This document shows positions 10,122-18,320 of a stretch of 64,000 nucleotides of DNA, piece after piece. A program made the translations under genes and the position numbers. Source of the stretch: Pseudomonadota bacterium. GTDB taxonomy: Bacteria > Pseudomonadota > Gammaproteobacteria > Acidithiobacillales > Acidithiobacillaceae. The stretch spans positions 1 to 64,000 of the forward strand of contig JAKARO010000005.1 of NCBI GenBank assembly GCA_021821885.1, read 5' to 3'. Position 1 is the first letter of the stretch, and every line of letters starts with the position of its first letter. Below the pieces are notes generated by a model. The model ran no database searches. It saw only the letters and a program-made list of their open reading frames with translations, and was not told the origin of the DNA.

Positions 10122-10679
10122 TTACTGGGGCTGAAGTTTGGTGATTTCCTCAAGGATCTGGTACAGAAGGCTACAGCCTGCATGGCCCATCCCCTTGCCC
10201 AGATTGAGGACGCTGTTCTGTCCCCGTGACAGTGGGCCAAGGCAGGCCCCAATTTTCGCCATGTCCCCCCCGGAATGCTGCATCTGCGTGGCCATGAGCC
10301 CCAGCCACTGCAGGGCCTGCTGGTCGCCACGCCGTGCTGCCACAACGATACCTGCAATTCCAGGTGCTGCAAAACTGGGGTCGCTGGCGGATCCGGCAGG
10401 TGGCAGGCACCCGGGATCCTGCAGGCCCGCAAGAACACTTTCCACAATAATCGAATCCTCTTCATCAAGGCCCTGGAGGAGGGCGGCGCTGTCCCGGCGA
10501 CCGTCCAGGATGCGCTGCAGGCTGGCTGCGAGCCCGTCCCAGCCATTGGCATCCGCAACGCGCAGACTTTCTTCTGCGGCCGGGAGGGCTCCGGCATTCT
10601 GGCAGGCCGCAACGATCTGGTGAATAAGACGTGAATGGGCCAGACGTACCTGATCTCGCCGCTCGGGAAGCGGTGCCAT
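10122..10679 (-). CDS. Hypothetical protein (185 aa)
   Basis: I do not recognise this 185-residue protein. It is predicted soluble and mostly helical, with repeat-like helical hairpins (RVADANGWDGLAASLQRIL, then DSAALLQGLDEEDSIIVESVLAGL), a flexible Pro/Ser stretch (about 92-108) and a C-terminal helical part ending EEITKLQPQ. It has no signal peptide, membrane span or metal motif. It is the first gene of the minus-strand group leading into cnoX and the HtrA protease, 99 bases upstream of cnoX. A role in protein quality control would be inference from position. Confidence 0.7.
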   Translation of the reverse strand: MAPLPERRDQVRLAHSRLIHQIVAACQNAGALPAAEESLRVADANGWDGLAASLQRILDGRRDSAALLQGLDEEDSIIVESVLAGLQDPGCLPPAGSASDPSFAAPGIAGIVVAARRGDQQALQWLGLMATQMQHSGGDMAKIGACLGPLSRGQNSVLNLGKGMGHAGCSLLYQILEEITKLQPQ

Positions 10680-10726
10680 GTTCTGCTCCGGAGTGAATTC
10701 CCAACTGGGAATGGAAATGTTGCGTT

Positions 10727-10755
10727 TTGAGTTTGTATCGTGCCTTCACTAGAAT
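10727..10755 (+). promoter_or_regulatory. Likely sigma70 promoter before the membrane-protein gene
   Basis: TTGAGT (10727-10732) and TAGAAT (10750-10755) are 17 bases apart, matching 4 and 5 of 6 consensus positions. The expected start site is near 10762. This makes the upstream in-frame TTG (10727) and ATG (10754) unusable as start codons for the following gene. Confidence 0.5.
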
Positions 10756-10792
10756 GTCAAAAATCTGTAGGAGCGATGCAGGAGGGGAAATT

Positions 10793-11563
10793 TTGGGCTG
10801 GCAATGGGTCCACCGGATGGGTGGCTGGGTAACCGGAGGTGCAGAAATTGTAGGTTCAGCTCCCCGTGCCTGGGCAGTTTTTGCTCTCCCGGCTATCGCG
10901 GTGGCGGCTGTTCCTTTTCCAGACTGGCTGATGGATGCGCTGGCGCCTCTTGGGCTGCTCGTGGGTCTGCATCTGGCGGGGCACTGCGATGGTCAGGCCT
11001 ACACCAGGCGGCAGATCTGGCATGCCCTGGAAGTGGCTGTCCTCTGGGGAATGCTGCTGGCCATATTTGGCATGGTCGCCAGCTTTGGACGGGATACCGT
11101 GATTATTGGTGCCATCCTTTCCGGAATCCATGACGGGTGGCACGCGCAGACCGCCATGACCGGATTCTGGGGGTGGTGGTTTGGCTTCTGCGAGCGTTTC
11201 AGTGACCTTGCGATGATGCCCTATTTCTGGTTTTCTCCTGCCTTTTTTGGCGTTGCGCTAGCCCTGCACAAGGGGCACGGCTGGATTGAGGCAGAGGTTG
11301 AAACCAGTCTGGCCCTGCTTTTCCGTCGGGAACTGCGGGATCCTCTCATTGGCCTGTGGGGGATCCTGCTCGTCAGCAGTGTTCTTCTGCCCGAGTTTTC
11401 GCAGGCCTGGCTGGGTCTGGCAGTCTGGATTTTGGGTCCCCCGATCGTCCATGTGGCGTACGAAGATATTTTTGCAAACAAGCAGAGGCCGCCGCGCCGC
11501 AGGCGCGAGAGGGTGCGAATGCCTGTGCTGCAGGTCCGGCATCGGAAAGTCAGGGCAGGATGA
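10793..11563 (+). CDS. Unknown integral membrane protein
   Basis: The family is not recognised. The product of about 256 residues has five or six hydrophobic segments (for example AWAVFALPAIAVAAVPF, LGLLVGLHLAG, VAVLWGMLLAIFGMVASF, LIGLWGILLVSSVLL, WLGLAVWILGPPIV). A strongly basic C-terminal tail (RPPRRRRERVR) is presumably cytoplasmic. A TTG at 10793 is chosen as start because GGAGGGG lies 5 bases before it and because the upstream ATG at 10754 overlaps a promoter -10. It precedes glyA by 93 bases. No transporter or enzyme motif is seen. Confidence 0.75.
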   Translation: MGWQWVHRMGGWVTGGAEIVGSAPRAWAVFALPAIAVAAVPFPDWLMDALAPLGLLVGLHLAGHCDGQAYTRRQIWHALEVAVLWGMLLAIFGMVASFGRDTVIIGAILSGIHDGWHAQTAMTGFWGWWFGFCERFSDLAMMPYFWFSPAFFGVALALHKGHGWIEAEVETSLALLFRRELRDPLIGLWGILLVSSVLLPEFSQAWLGLAVWILGPPIVHVAYEDIFANKQRPPRRRRERVRMPVLQVRHRKVRAG

Positions 11564-11595
11564 GTGGAATTCATGCCATGTGCCGGAATTTGCGC

Positions 11596-11624
11596 TTGTT
11601 CAGGGGGGAAGTTCTTGCTAGTGT
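11596..11624 (+). promoter_or_regulatory. Possible promoter for glyA-rib operon
   Basis: TTGTTC (11596-11601) and TAGTGT (11619-11624) are 17 bases apart, with TG one base before the -10 (extended -10). The matches are only moderate. The start site would be about 26 bases before the glyA ATG. Confidence 0.35.
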
Positions 11625-11656
11625 TGCGCGCATTTAGGGCTGTCTAAGGAGCTGTC

Positions 11657-12901
11657 ATGTTTTCCAAATCCATGGGTATTTCCGGCTTCGACCCTGCGCT
11701 CTGGGAGGCCATGCAAGGTGAGGCACGGAGACAGGAAGAGCATGTGGAGCTTATTGCCTCCGAGAATTACGCCAGTCCGATGGTAATGGCGGCCCAGGGA
11801 TCGGTCCTGACGAACAAATATGCGGAGGGCTATCCGGGAAAGCGCTACTACGGTGGCTGCGAGTATGTGGATGAGGTGGAAAAGCTTGCCATTGACCGCG
11901 CCCTCCGTCTTTTCGGCGCTGAGCATGCCAATGTCCAGCCGCATTCCGGTTCCCAGGCAAACCAGGCGGTATATTTCTCGGTGCTGAGTCCAGGCGACAA
12001 AATCATGGGCATGAGTCTTGCGCATGGTGGTCACCTGACCCATGGTGCCAAGGTCAATCTTTCAGGAAAAATTTTTGATGTGGTCGCTTATGGTGTCCGG
12101 GCCGAGGATGGCCGGATTGACTATGACGCCATGGCGGAAATGGCCGAGCGGGAACGGCCCAGGATGATCGTGGCCGGGGCCAGCGCGTACTCCCGGATAA
12201 TCGATTTCGACAGGATCGGCAAAATAGCGAAGTCTGTTGGGGCATATCTCCTTGTAGATATGGCGCATATTGCAGGTCTGGTGGCAGCGGGCCTGCATCC
12301 CAGCCCGGTACCCCATGCCGATTTTGTGACCTCTACAACCCACAAGACCCTGCGTGGGCCAAGAGGGGGGCTTATTCTCTGCAGGAGCGAGTACGCAAAG
12401 AAAGTCAATTCTCTGATTTTTCCAGGAATTCAGGGCGGTCCACTGATGCATGTAATCGCGGCCAAGGCGGTGGCTTTCCAGGAGGCGCTGCAGCCGGAAT
12501 TCACGAGCTACCAGGCCAGGGTTGTGGACAATGCCCGGCGCCTCGCGGCGGTACTGGCACAGCGGGGATATCACGCTGTTTCCGGAGGCACCGACAACCA
12601 TCTTTTTCTGCTGAATCTCGGAGAACAGGTCACCGGAAAAGAAGCAGAGGAAGCCCTTGGGCAGGCAAATATTACGGTCAATAAAAATGCCGTGCCTTTT
12701 GATGTTCGGCCACCTGCAGTTACCAGCGGTATCCGTGTCGGGTCGCCAGCAGTGACTACCCGGGGATTTGGAGAGGAGGAGATGCTGGCTTTAGGGAAGG
12801 GAATCGCCAACGTTCTGGATGCCCCGGGAGATAGCCAGGTACTGGCCAGTGTGAAGAACGAAATGCTGGACCTGTGCCGGCGTTTCCCGGTTTATGGTTG
12901 A
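11657..12901 (+). CDS. glyA: Serine hydroxymethyltransferase
   Basis: This PLP enzyme interconverts serine and glycine while loading one-carbon units onto tetrahydrofolate. The 414-residue protein shows [10 protein letters not shown] near the start, [19 protein letters not shown] and the PLP-lysine motif [14 protein letters not shown] (Lys about 230). AAGGAG precedes the ATG. It stands first in a glyA-nrdR-ribD-ribE-ribB-ribH-nusB run. nrdR begins 2 bases after its stop. Length is standard. Confidence 0.98.
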   Translation: MFSKSMGISGFDPALWEAMQGEARRQEEHVELIASENYASPMVMAAQGSVLTNKYAEGYPGKRYYGGCEYVDEVEKLAIDRALRLFGAEHANVQPHSGSQANQAVYFSVLSPGDKIMGMSLAHGGHLTHGAKVNLSGKIFDVVAYGVRAEDGRIDYDAMAEMAERERPRMIVAGASAYSRIIDFDRIGKIAKSVGAYLLVDMAHIAGLVAAGLHPSPVPHADFVTSTTHKTLRGPRGGLILCRSEYAKKVNSLIFPGIQGGPLMHVIAAKAVAFQEALQPEFTSYQARVVDNARRLAAVLAQRGYHAVSGGTDNHLFLLNLGEQVTGKEAEEALGQANITVNKNAVPFDVRPPAVTSGIRVGSPAVTTRGFGEEEMLALGKGIANVLDAPGDSQVLASVKNEMLDLCRRFPVYG

Positions 12902-12903
12902 CG

Positions 12904-13380
12904 GTGCACTGCCCGTTCTGCAGCTTTGAAGATACGAGGGTCGTGGATTCCCGTCTGGCCGATGACGGGGAGACAGTCCGCCGCCGGAGAGAGTGTCCCC
13001 AATGCGGCCAGAGGTTTACCACCTTTGAGCGGGCTGAACTGGCTTTCCCCATGGTGGTCAAGGCAGATGGCCGGCGTGAGCCCTACAGGCAGGAAAAGCT
13101 TCAGTCCGGCCTTACCCGGGCTCTCAGTAAAAGGCCGGTTTCCACCGGGCAGGTGGACATAGCCCTGAGGGATATTGAACGGCAGATCCGTAGCAGTGGG
13201 GAGCGCGAAATACCGGCACGCAGGATAGGGGACCTTGTGATGGCCGCGTTACGGCATCTGGATCCTGTAGCCTATGTACGGTTTGCGTCTGTATATCGGC
13301 GCTTTGAGGATGTTAACGCCTTCAGTGCTGAAATTGCCCGCCTGCAGGGGAATGCCGATTCCGAAGAGTCCGGCGGCTGA
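12904..13380 (+). CDS. nrdR: Transcriptional repressor NrdR
   Basis: This nucleotide-sensing repressor of ribonucleotide reductase genes has 158 residues. The N-terminal zinc ribbon uses Cys3, Cys6, Cys31 and Cys34 (HCPFC and CPQC), followed by [10 protein letters not shown] and then the ATP-cone domain ([16 protein letters not shown]). The GTG at 12904 gives the family start MHCPFC. The open frame continues upstream through the end of glyA but this is unlikely to be used. No NrdR box is seen within the window, so its targets must lie elsewhere. Confidence 0.95.
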   Translation: MHCPFCSFEDTRVVDSRLADDGETVRRRRECPQCGQRFTTFERAELAFPMVVKADGRREPYRQEKLQSGLTRALSKRPVSTGQVDIALRDIERQIRSSGEREIPARRIGDLVMAALRHLDPVAYVRFASVYRRFEDVNAFSAEIARLQGNADSEESGG

Positions 13381-13390
13381 ATTCCTGACC

Positions 13391-14506
13391 ATGATTAATG
13401 TGGATGACGAAACCCATATGTCCACGGCTCTTGCCATGGCGGAGGCGGGCCGTTTTTCCACCCATCCCAATCCCCGGGTTGGTGCGGTGGTTGTGCAGGG
13501 GGGGAAGGTTGTTGGCCAGGGAGCGCATCTGCGCGCGGGTGCATCGCATGCCGAAATTTTTGCCCTTGCGGAAGCCGGGGTGGCCGCCACAGGCGCAACG
13601 CTGTATGTGACGCTGGAACCCTGCTGCCATCAGGGCCGTACTCCACCCTGTACGGACGCCATTATCGCTTCAGGGGTGAAACGGGTGGTAATAGGTATGG
13701 AGGATCCCAATCCACTGGTTTCCGGAAAAGGAGTTTCGGCCCTGCGCGCTGCTGGAGTGGCGGTTGACGGGCCATGCCTGCCTGTTGCCGCAGCGGCCCT
13801 GAATCCGGGTTTTGTCAGCCGGATGGCACGCGGACGGCCCTGGGTACGTCTCAAACAGGCCGTCAGTCTGGATGGCAAGCTTGCTTTGGCCAGTGGCGAG
13901 AGCCAGTGGCTGACCGGAAAGGTGGCCCAGGAGGACGTCCAGAAGGAAAGGGCGCAGGCAAGTGCCATACTGGCAGGCGTCGGTACCGTTCTGGCTGATA
14001 ATCCTCGCCTGGCACCACGCATGGAGCCAGCGCCCTGGCGCTACCCTGTGAAAATCGTTCTGGATTCCCTGCTTCGTACGCCGGCAGATGCCGCTCTTCT
14101 GCAAACGCCTGGAGAAGTCTGGATATTGCATGGAGAGTCGGTACAGGCGAGCCACGAAAAATCGGCCCTGCTGCGGGCAGGAGCCCATCTCGTTGCGATG
14201 GAACAGGACCGGTATGGGAGAGGGATTGATCTTCATCACCTTATGTCTGTTATGGCCGCGCGCGAAATCAACGAGATTCTTGTGGAAGGTGGCGGGAGGA
14301 TTGCCACCAGTCTCATAGAAGGCGGATTGGTGGATGAATGGCTGATCTATGTGGCACCGCTGGTCCTGGGAGAAAATGCGCTGCCTTTTGTCAGTATGGG
14401 GCCTTATGATTCACTCGCCGAAATTCCACGCTGGCGCCTGGAAGAGGTTCTTCATCTGGGTAATGACGTGAAGCTGCGAATGTATCCGCTGGCGAAGAAC
14501 CGCTGA
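13391..14506 (+). CDS. ribD: Bifunctional riboflavin deaminase/reductase RibD
   Basis: The enzyme deaminates the pyrimidine product of GTP cyclohydrolase II and then reduces its ribose side chain. The N-terminal deaminase domain has HPNPRVGAVV and the zinc ligands His53 (HAE), Cys78 and Cys87 (LEPCCHQGRTPPC). The C-terminal reductase domain follows from about 150, with WLTGKVAQEDVQKERA, AILAGVGTVLADNPRL and VEGGGRIATSLI. The ATG at 13391 gives 371 residues. Upstream frame inside nrdR is not needed. The stop overlaps the ribE ATG by one base. Confidence 0.96.
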   Translation: MINVDDETHMSTALAMAEAGRFSTHPNPRVGAVVVQGGKVVGQGAHLRAGASHAEIFALAEAGVAATGATLYVTLEPCCHQGRTPPCTDAIIASGVKRVVIGMEDPNPLVSGKGVSALRAAGVAVDGPCLPVAAAALNPGFVSRMARGRPWVRLKQAVSLDGKLALASGESQWLTGKVAQEDVQKERAQASAILAGVGTVLADNPRLAPRMEPAPWRYPVKIVLDSLLRTPADAALLQTPGEVWILHGESVQASHEKSALLRAGAHLVAMEQDRYGRGIDLHHLMSVMAAREINEILVEGGGRIATSLIEGGLVDEWLIYVAPLVLGENALPFVSMGPYDSLAEIPRWRLEEVLHLGNDVKLRMYPLAKNR

Positions 14507-15165
14507 TGTTTACCGGAATTATCGAGGCGGTTGGCCGCATCCGGGAAAAACAGGCTGTGGGCGGAGATCGCAGGCTGTGTATAAACGCCATGGACCTGCT
14601 TTTGGACGACGTACGGCTGGGAGATAGCATATCTGTCTCCGGTGTGTGCCTGACCGTAGTCAATCTTGAGGCCAAGGCCTTTGCCGTGGATGTTTCCCGG
14701 GAAACCCTGCACCGCTCGGTCCTGGGCAAACTGGATCAGGGAGCTCCAGTAAACCTGGAAAAGGCCTTGCGATTATCGGACCGGCTAGGGGGTCATCTTG
14801 TTGCCGGCCATGTGGATGGCATTGGCAGGCTGCGTGCTTTCCGGCCATCGGGGAGATCCCTGATATACCATATTGAGGCTCCGGCAGACCTGATGCGTTT
14901 CATCGCCTCCAAGGGCAGCATTTGTGTCGACGGTATCAGTCTTACCGTCAATGCCGTTTTAAAAGCCAGTTTCGAGCTCAATCTCATCCCCCACAGCCTG
15001 GAAAGGACCACGGCCAAATTCTGGAAGGTGGGTCAGGAGCTGAATCTTGAGGTCGATCTTCTGGCCCGCTATCTGGAGCGGCTTGCATTGGTTTCCCGGG
15101 CATCTGGCGGTGTAGAATCTGCTTTCAGCGTCGAAGGCCTTGCCTCCAAAGGATACCCTGCATGA
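14506..15165 (+). CDS. ribE: Riboflavin synthase alpha chain
   Basis: The enzyme dismutates two 6,7-dimethyl-8-ribityllumazines to riboflavin. The N-terminus MFTGIIEAVGRI and the two lumazine-binding repeats are visible: SVSGVCLTVV with HLVAGHVDG, and SICVDGISLTVNAV with the ELNLIPHSLERTT segment. The 219 residues match the family. It overlaps ribD by one base and the next gene by 4 (ATGA), so translation is coupled. It is called ribC in some nomenclatures. Confidence 0.96.
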   Translation: MFTGIIEAVGRIREKQAVGGDRRLCINAMDLLLDDVRLGDSISVSGVCLTVVNLEAKAFAVDVSRETLHRSVLGKLDQGAPVNLEKALRLSDRLGGHLVAGHVDGIGRLRAFRPSGRSLIYHIEAPADLMRFIASKGSICVDGISLTVNAVLKASFELNLIPHSLERTTAKFWKVGQELNLEVDLLARYLERLALVSRASGGVESAFSVEGLASKGYPA

Positions 15166-16292
15166 GTGAGCCTGAAATTAGTCCCGCAGAAGAGATTATC
15201 TCTGAAATTGCAGCAGGACGGATGGCCATTCTGATGGACGACGAGGGCCGGGAGAATGAGGGCGACCTGGTTATGGCCGCGGAGTTTGCGACCCCGGATG
15301 CGATAAATTTTATGGTACGCCATGCGCGTGGACTGGTTTGCCTTCCGCTTACCCGCGAGCGCTGCGACCAGCTACGGTTGCCCCAGATGGTCAGCCACAA
15401 TACGGCCCAGCTCGGCACCGCTTTTACGGTTTCCATTGAGGCGGCAAGGGGCGTAACAACAGGAATTTCGGTAGCGGACAGGGCGGCCACCATTCTTGCA
15501 GCGATTGCGGACGATGCGGGCCCTGAGGATATCGTCATGCCAGGCCATATTTTTCCTCTGGCTGCAGAGCCTGGGGGTGTTCTGGTGCGGGCCGGGCATA
15601 CGGAAGCCGCAGTTGATCTGGCCCGCCTGGCGGGCTGCAGGCCTGCGGGAGTGATTTGTGAAATCCTGAATGAAAATGGGGAAATGGCCCGTCTCCCGGA
15701 TCTGATTCCATACGCTGCAAAGCATGGAATGAAAATCGGTACCATTGCGGACCTGATACGGTACCGGCTGGAGCGGGAAAAAATTGTCGTGCGTGAGGCC
15801 TCTGGTCCCTGGCATACACCCTATGGCGATTTCACGCTGCACTTCTATCGTGATTGGGTCACCCAGGAAACCCATTTTGCCCTGGTCAAGGGAGAGGTGA
15901 ACAGGCAGCAGGAACCGGTTCTGGTTCGTGTCCAGGTGGGCAAATCGTTGACGGATCTTTTCTTGGGTTCTCAGGGGCCGGTAGCGCGGGCATTGGAGCG
16001 GATCCAGGATGAAGACTCCGGTGTCCTCGTGTATCTCCAGCATCCAGAACACCCAGATTGCATCCGGGAACAGATTGAGGCCCTTCCGCGGCTACCCAGA
16101 GGCCCAGGCCAGGCTGGGGACAAAGGCAGGGTTCTCAGAACTTACGGTATCGGTGCCCAGATTCTGACCGACATTGGAGTGCGCCGCGCGCTAGTGCTTA
16201 GTGACAGCAATTTCCAGTACCGGGGAATTGCGGGTTTCGGGCTGGAGATTGTAGGACAGATACCATTTATGGATCGGGAGAAAACAGCATGA
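15162..16292 (+). CDS. ribB: DHBP synthase fused to degenerate GTP cyclohydrolase II domain (RibBX-like)
   Basis: The N-terminal domain (about 1-205) is 3,4-dihydroxy-2-butanone-4-phosphate synthase, with [33 protein letters not shown] and [11 protein letters not shown]. The C-terminal part (about 205-376) aligns in position with GTP cyclohydrolase II. It lacks the zinc ligand cluster and the arginine loop (C-x2-GDxF...RCDC): there is no Cys between [13 protein letters not shown] and LVYLQHP. GCH II activity is therefore not expected, and a separate ribA should exist elsewhere. Such RibB-X fusions are known in proteobacteria. It overlaps ribE and ribH. Confidence 0.92.
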   Translation: MSEPEISPAEEIISEIAAGRMAILMDDEGRENEGDLVMAAEFATPDAINFMVRHARGLVCLPLTRERCDQLRLPQMVSHNTAQLGTAFTVSIEAARGVTTGISVADRAATILAAIADDAGPEDIVMPGHIFPLAAEPGGVLVRAGHTEAAVDLARLAGCRPAGVICEILNENGEMARLPDLIPYAAKHGMKIGTIADLIRYRLEREKIVVREASGPWHTPYGDFTLHFYRDWVTQETHFALVKGEVNRQQEPVLVRVQVGKSLTDLFLGSQGPVARALERIQDEDSGVLVYLQHPEHPDCIREQIEALPRLPRGPGQAGDKGRVLRTYGIGAQILTDIGVRRALVLSDSNFQYRGIAGFGLEIVGQIPFMDREKTA

Positions 16293-16756
16293 TGCAGCGG
16301 ATTGAAGGCGCGCTGAAAGTCGACTCCGGGCAGAGGTTTGCACTGCTTGTCAGTCGGTTCAACAGCTTTGTAACCCAGCAGCTGGAGTACGGCGCGGTGG
16401 ATGGGCTGAAGCGGCACGGTGCGACCGAAGAGCAGATCGATATTGTATACAGCCCTGGTGCATACGAGATCCCGCTGATTGCAAGGCAGATCGCACGCTC
16501 TGGCCGCTACGATGCCGTGATTTGCCTGGGGGCGGTAATACGGGGTGGTACCCCCCATTTTGACTACGTGGCCGGGGAAGTGGCCAAGGGAATCGCCCAG
16601 GTTGGCCTGGAGACGGGGGTGCCCGTCGTGTTCGGCGTGCTGACTACGGACAGCATAGAGCAGGCTATTGAACGGGCCGGGACCAAAGCCGGGAACAAGG
16701 GTTTTGATGCTGCCATGACGGCCATGGAAATGGCCCAGCTGCTGAAACAGCTTTAA
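16289..16756 (+). CDS. ribH: 6,7-dimethyl-8-ribityllumazine synthase
   Basis: The enzyme condenses the RibB and RibD products into the lumazine precursor of riboflavin. Features seen in the 155 residues are [45 protein letters not shown] with the catalytic His, and [20 protein letters not shown]. The ATG at 16289 overlaps the previous stop, and a second ATG at 16292 would shorten it by one residue. nusB starts 3 bases after its stop. Confidence 0.97.
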   Translation: MMQRIEGALKVDSGQRFALLVSRFNSFVTQQLEYGAVDGLKRHGATEEQIDIVYSPGAYEIPLIARQIARSGRYDAVICLGAVIRGGTPHFDYVAGEVAKGIAQVGLETGVPVVFGVLTTDSIEQAIERAGTKAGNKGFDAAMTAMEMAQLLKQL

Positions 16757-16759
16757 GGC

Positions 16760-17224
16760 ATGAAATCTCCCAGCCGACGTCATCTCGCCCGCGAGGCGCT
16801 GGTTCAGGCACTGTACCAGTGGCAGATCAATCCGGCATCCTGCCCGGATATTGCCATGCAGTTTCTTGCGGATCCGGAACGTTTACAGAATGCGGACCGG
16901 GCTTTCTTTGAAAAGGTCTGGAATGGAATCTGCCCTGGCATTGCTGATCTTGACCCGGCAATTGCTGCTGCTGTGACCGACCGGCGCTGGGGTGACGAGA
17001 TCAGTGAAGTGGAAAGGGCAATCCTCCGTCTCGCGGCTTTTGAGCTGCGCCATCTTCCGGAGACCCCATACCGGGTGGTAATTAACGAGGCAATAGAGTT
17101 GGGCAAGGCCTTCGGTGCCGATCAGGGGCACCGGTTTGTCAATGCTGTCCTGGACCGGCTGGCCTCCGAATGGCGACTGGCAGAGCGGCAGGGGGATGGC
17201 AGTGAACGCCATGGCGGCGGGTAA
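16760..17224 (+). CDS. nusB: Transcription antitermination factor NusB
   Basis: NusB with S10 (NusE) binds boxA RNA and supports rRNA operon antitermination. The all-helical 154-residue protein has SRRHLAREALVQALYQWQ, the central WGDEISEVERAILRLAAFEL and the family C-terminus PYRVVINEAIELGKAFG with RFVNAVLDRLA. The ribH-nusB pairing is common. It seems to end the glyA-rib operon. Confidence 0.96.
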   Translation: MKSPSRRHLAREALVQALYQWQINPASCPDIAMQFLADPERLQNADRAFFEKVWNGICPGIADLDPAIAAAVTDRRWGDEISEVERAILRLAAFELRHLPETPYRVVINEAIELGKAFGADQGHRFVNAVLDRLASEWRLAERQGDGSERHGGG

Positions 17225-17327
17225 GCCTCCGGCTTCCGGGGCAGTTCCCGTCGGGCGGGGTAGCATGGGAAATCAGCAGCGCCCGCATGGGCGTGATAAG
17301 TGCGCAGGTTTGATTGGGATCGAAAAA

Positions 17328-17894
17328 ATGAAAATAGGTCTGGATGTTAGTCTTGGTTCTGTTCTGAAATTGCTTGTGCTGCCAGGCGTAGTACTCCCGC
17401 TGTTTGCTGCTCCGCGTGTGCTTGCGGCCTCCCTCCAGAAAACCGGGGCCAGTACGGTCAAATCCTCCTCTGTCCTTACGGCTGCGAGGCTCGAGAACAG
17501 CATAGGAACCCGCAGTGCACTGGGGGAGGGCGTTCCCCAAAACTATGCCGTGGCAGCCCGGTGGTTCAGGAAGGCAGCGCACCACGGCTACGCGAAGGCC
17601 GAGTACAACCTGGGCAGCCAGTACTACTTCGGCCAGGGTCTGAGGCAGAATTATGTCCGTGCAGCCTATTGGTGGAAGCGGGCAGCCCGGCAGAACATTG
17701 GTGCTGCCCAATATAACCTTGGAAATCTCTATTATTTTGGGAAAGGAGTTCCGAGGGATTCGCAGAAAGCCGCTTTCTGGTGGCGGGAAGCCGCCGGGCA
17801 GGGCGTTCTTCAGGCCAGGAAGAATCTCGGCATTCTGAAAAATGCGGACAGGAAAGTGGTAAAGGCTGCAGATCCGGCTGCGCCGGGGAAGTAA
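17328..17894 (+). CDS. Secreted Sel1-like repeat protein
   Basis: The 188-residue product begins with a basic-hydrophobic signal peptide (MKIGLDVSLGSVLKLLVLPG...VLAAS, cleavage around 30-34). Three Sel1-type repeats of about 36 residues follow, seen as A-x-x-W-F/W-x-K/R-A-A plus NLG-x-x-Y-x-FG-x-G-V. Sel1 proteins are helical scaffolds for protein interactions. The ATG at 17328 is chosen since it gives a clean signal sequence. An upstream ATG at 17265 would bury it. It is 103 bases downstream of nusB and convergent with lapA. Partner unknown. Confidence 0.85.
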   Translation: MKIGLDVSLGSVLKLLVLPGVVLPLFAAPRVLAASLQKTGASTVKSSSVLTAARLENSIGTRSALGEGVPQNYAVAARWFRKAAHHGYAKAEYNLGSQYYFGQGLRQNYVRAAYWWKRAARQNIGAAQYNLGNLYYFGKGVPRDSQKAAFWWREAAGQGVLQARKNLGILKNADRKVVKAADPAAPGK

Positions 17895-17921
17895 GCTGCA
17901 GAAGGGGATGTTTCCCGGGGA

Positions 17922-18293
17922 TTACCCCCCGGGGATCGGTCCAGGGCCATGGGTGCCCCCAGTCCCCACCGGCGCAGTATTGGCGGCAAGCCTGGACTCG
18001 AGGAGTGTGCACTCTTTCTCCAGTGACTCCCGTTTTCCAGTTTCGGCGGCTAGCCGGCTTTCAAGTTCTGAGATCTGCCGGTTATACCGGCGGATGCGCC
18101 AGTGGCCGCGAAGGAAGGACGGCAGGTAGCCAAGCAGGCTTGCCAGGATTCCGGAAACAAAACCCACGAGTATAACTACGCCAAGAGACTGCTGGAAGAA
18201 ATAGCTTAGAAACTGGACGGTTACGATGCTGCTGTTCTGGGCTGCGAAGAGGACTGCCACGACAGCTATTACAAACGAAGCGAGTATCCACAT
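17922..18293 (-). CDS. lapA: LapA-domain (DUF1049) inner-membrane protein
   Basis: The 123-residue protein has two membrane helices (ILASFVIAVVAVLFAAQNSS and LGVVILVGFVSGILASLLGYL). A basic segment (HWRIRRYNR) and a coiled coil (ISELESRLAAETGKRESLEKE region) follow, as in LapA/YciS, which helps LapB control LPS synthesis through LpxC turnover. No lapB is next to it. It lies 27 bases downstream of ubiB on the same strand. The tail is Gly/Pro-rich. Confidence 0.8.
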   Translation of the reverse strand: MWILASFVIAVVAVLFAAQNSSIVTVQFLSYFFQQSLGVVILVGFVSGILASLLGYLPSFLRGHWRIRRYNRQISELESRLAAETGKRESLEKECTLLESRLAANTAPVGTGGTHGPGPIPGG

Positions 18294-18320
18294 CTCAATC
18301 GGAGCCTCCGTGGTTTTGGA

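Noticed and set aside
10754-10792. ATG at 10754 as start of the membrane protein
   Set aside because: It overlaps the -10 of the likely promoter and has no ribosome binding site; the TTG at 10793 has a strong one.
11564-13390. FMN riboswitch controlling the rib genes
   Set aside because: The rib genes sit inside an operon with overlapping or near-overlapping ends, and the 93-base gap before glyA has no FMN-aptamer-like conserved boxes that I can see.
17905-17932. CCCGGGG/CCCCGGG hairpin as terminator between the Sel1 gene and lapA
   Set aside because: The stem exists but no T-run follows on either strand, and it runs into the lapA stop codon; not safe to call.
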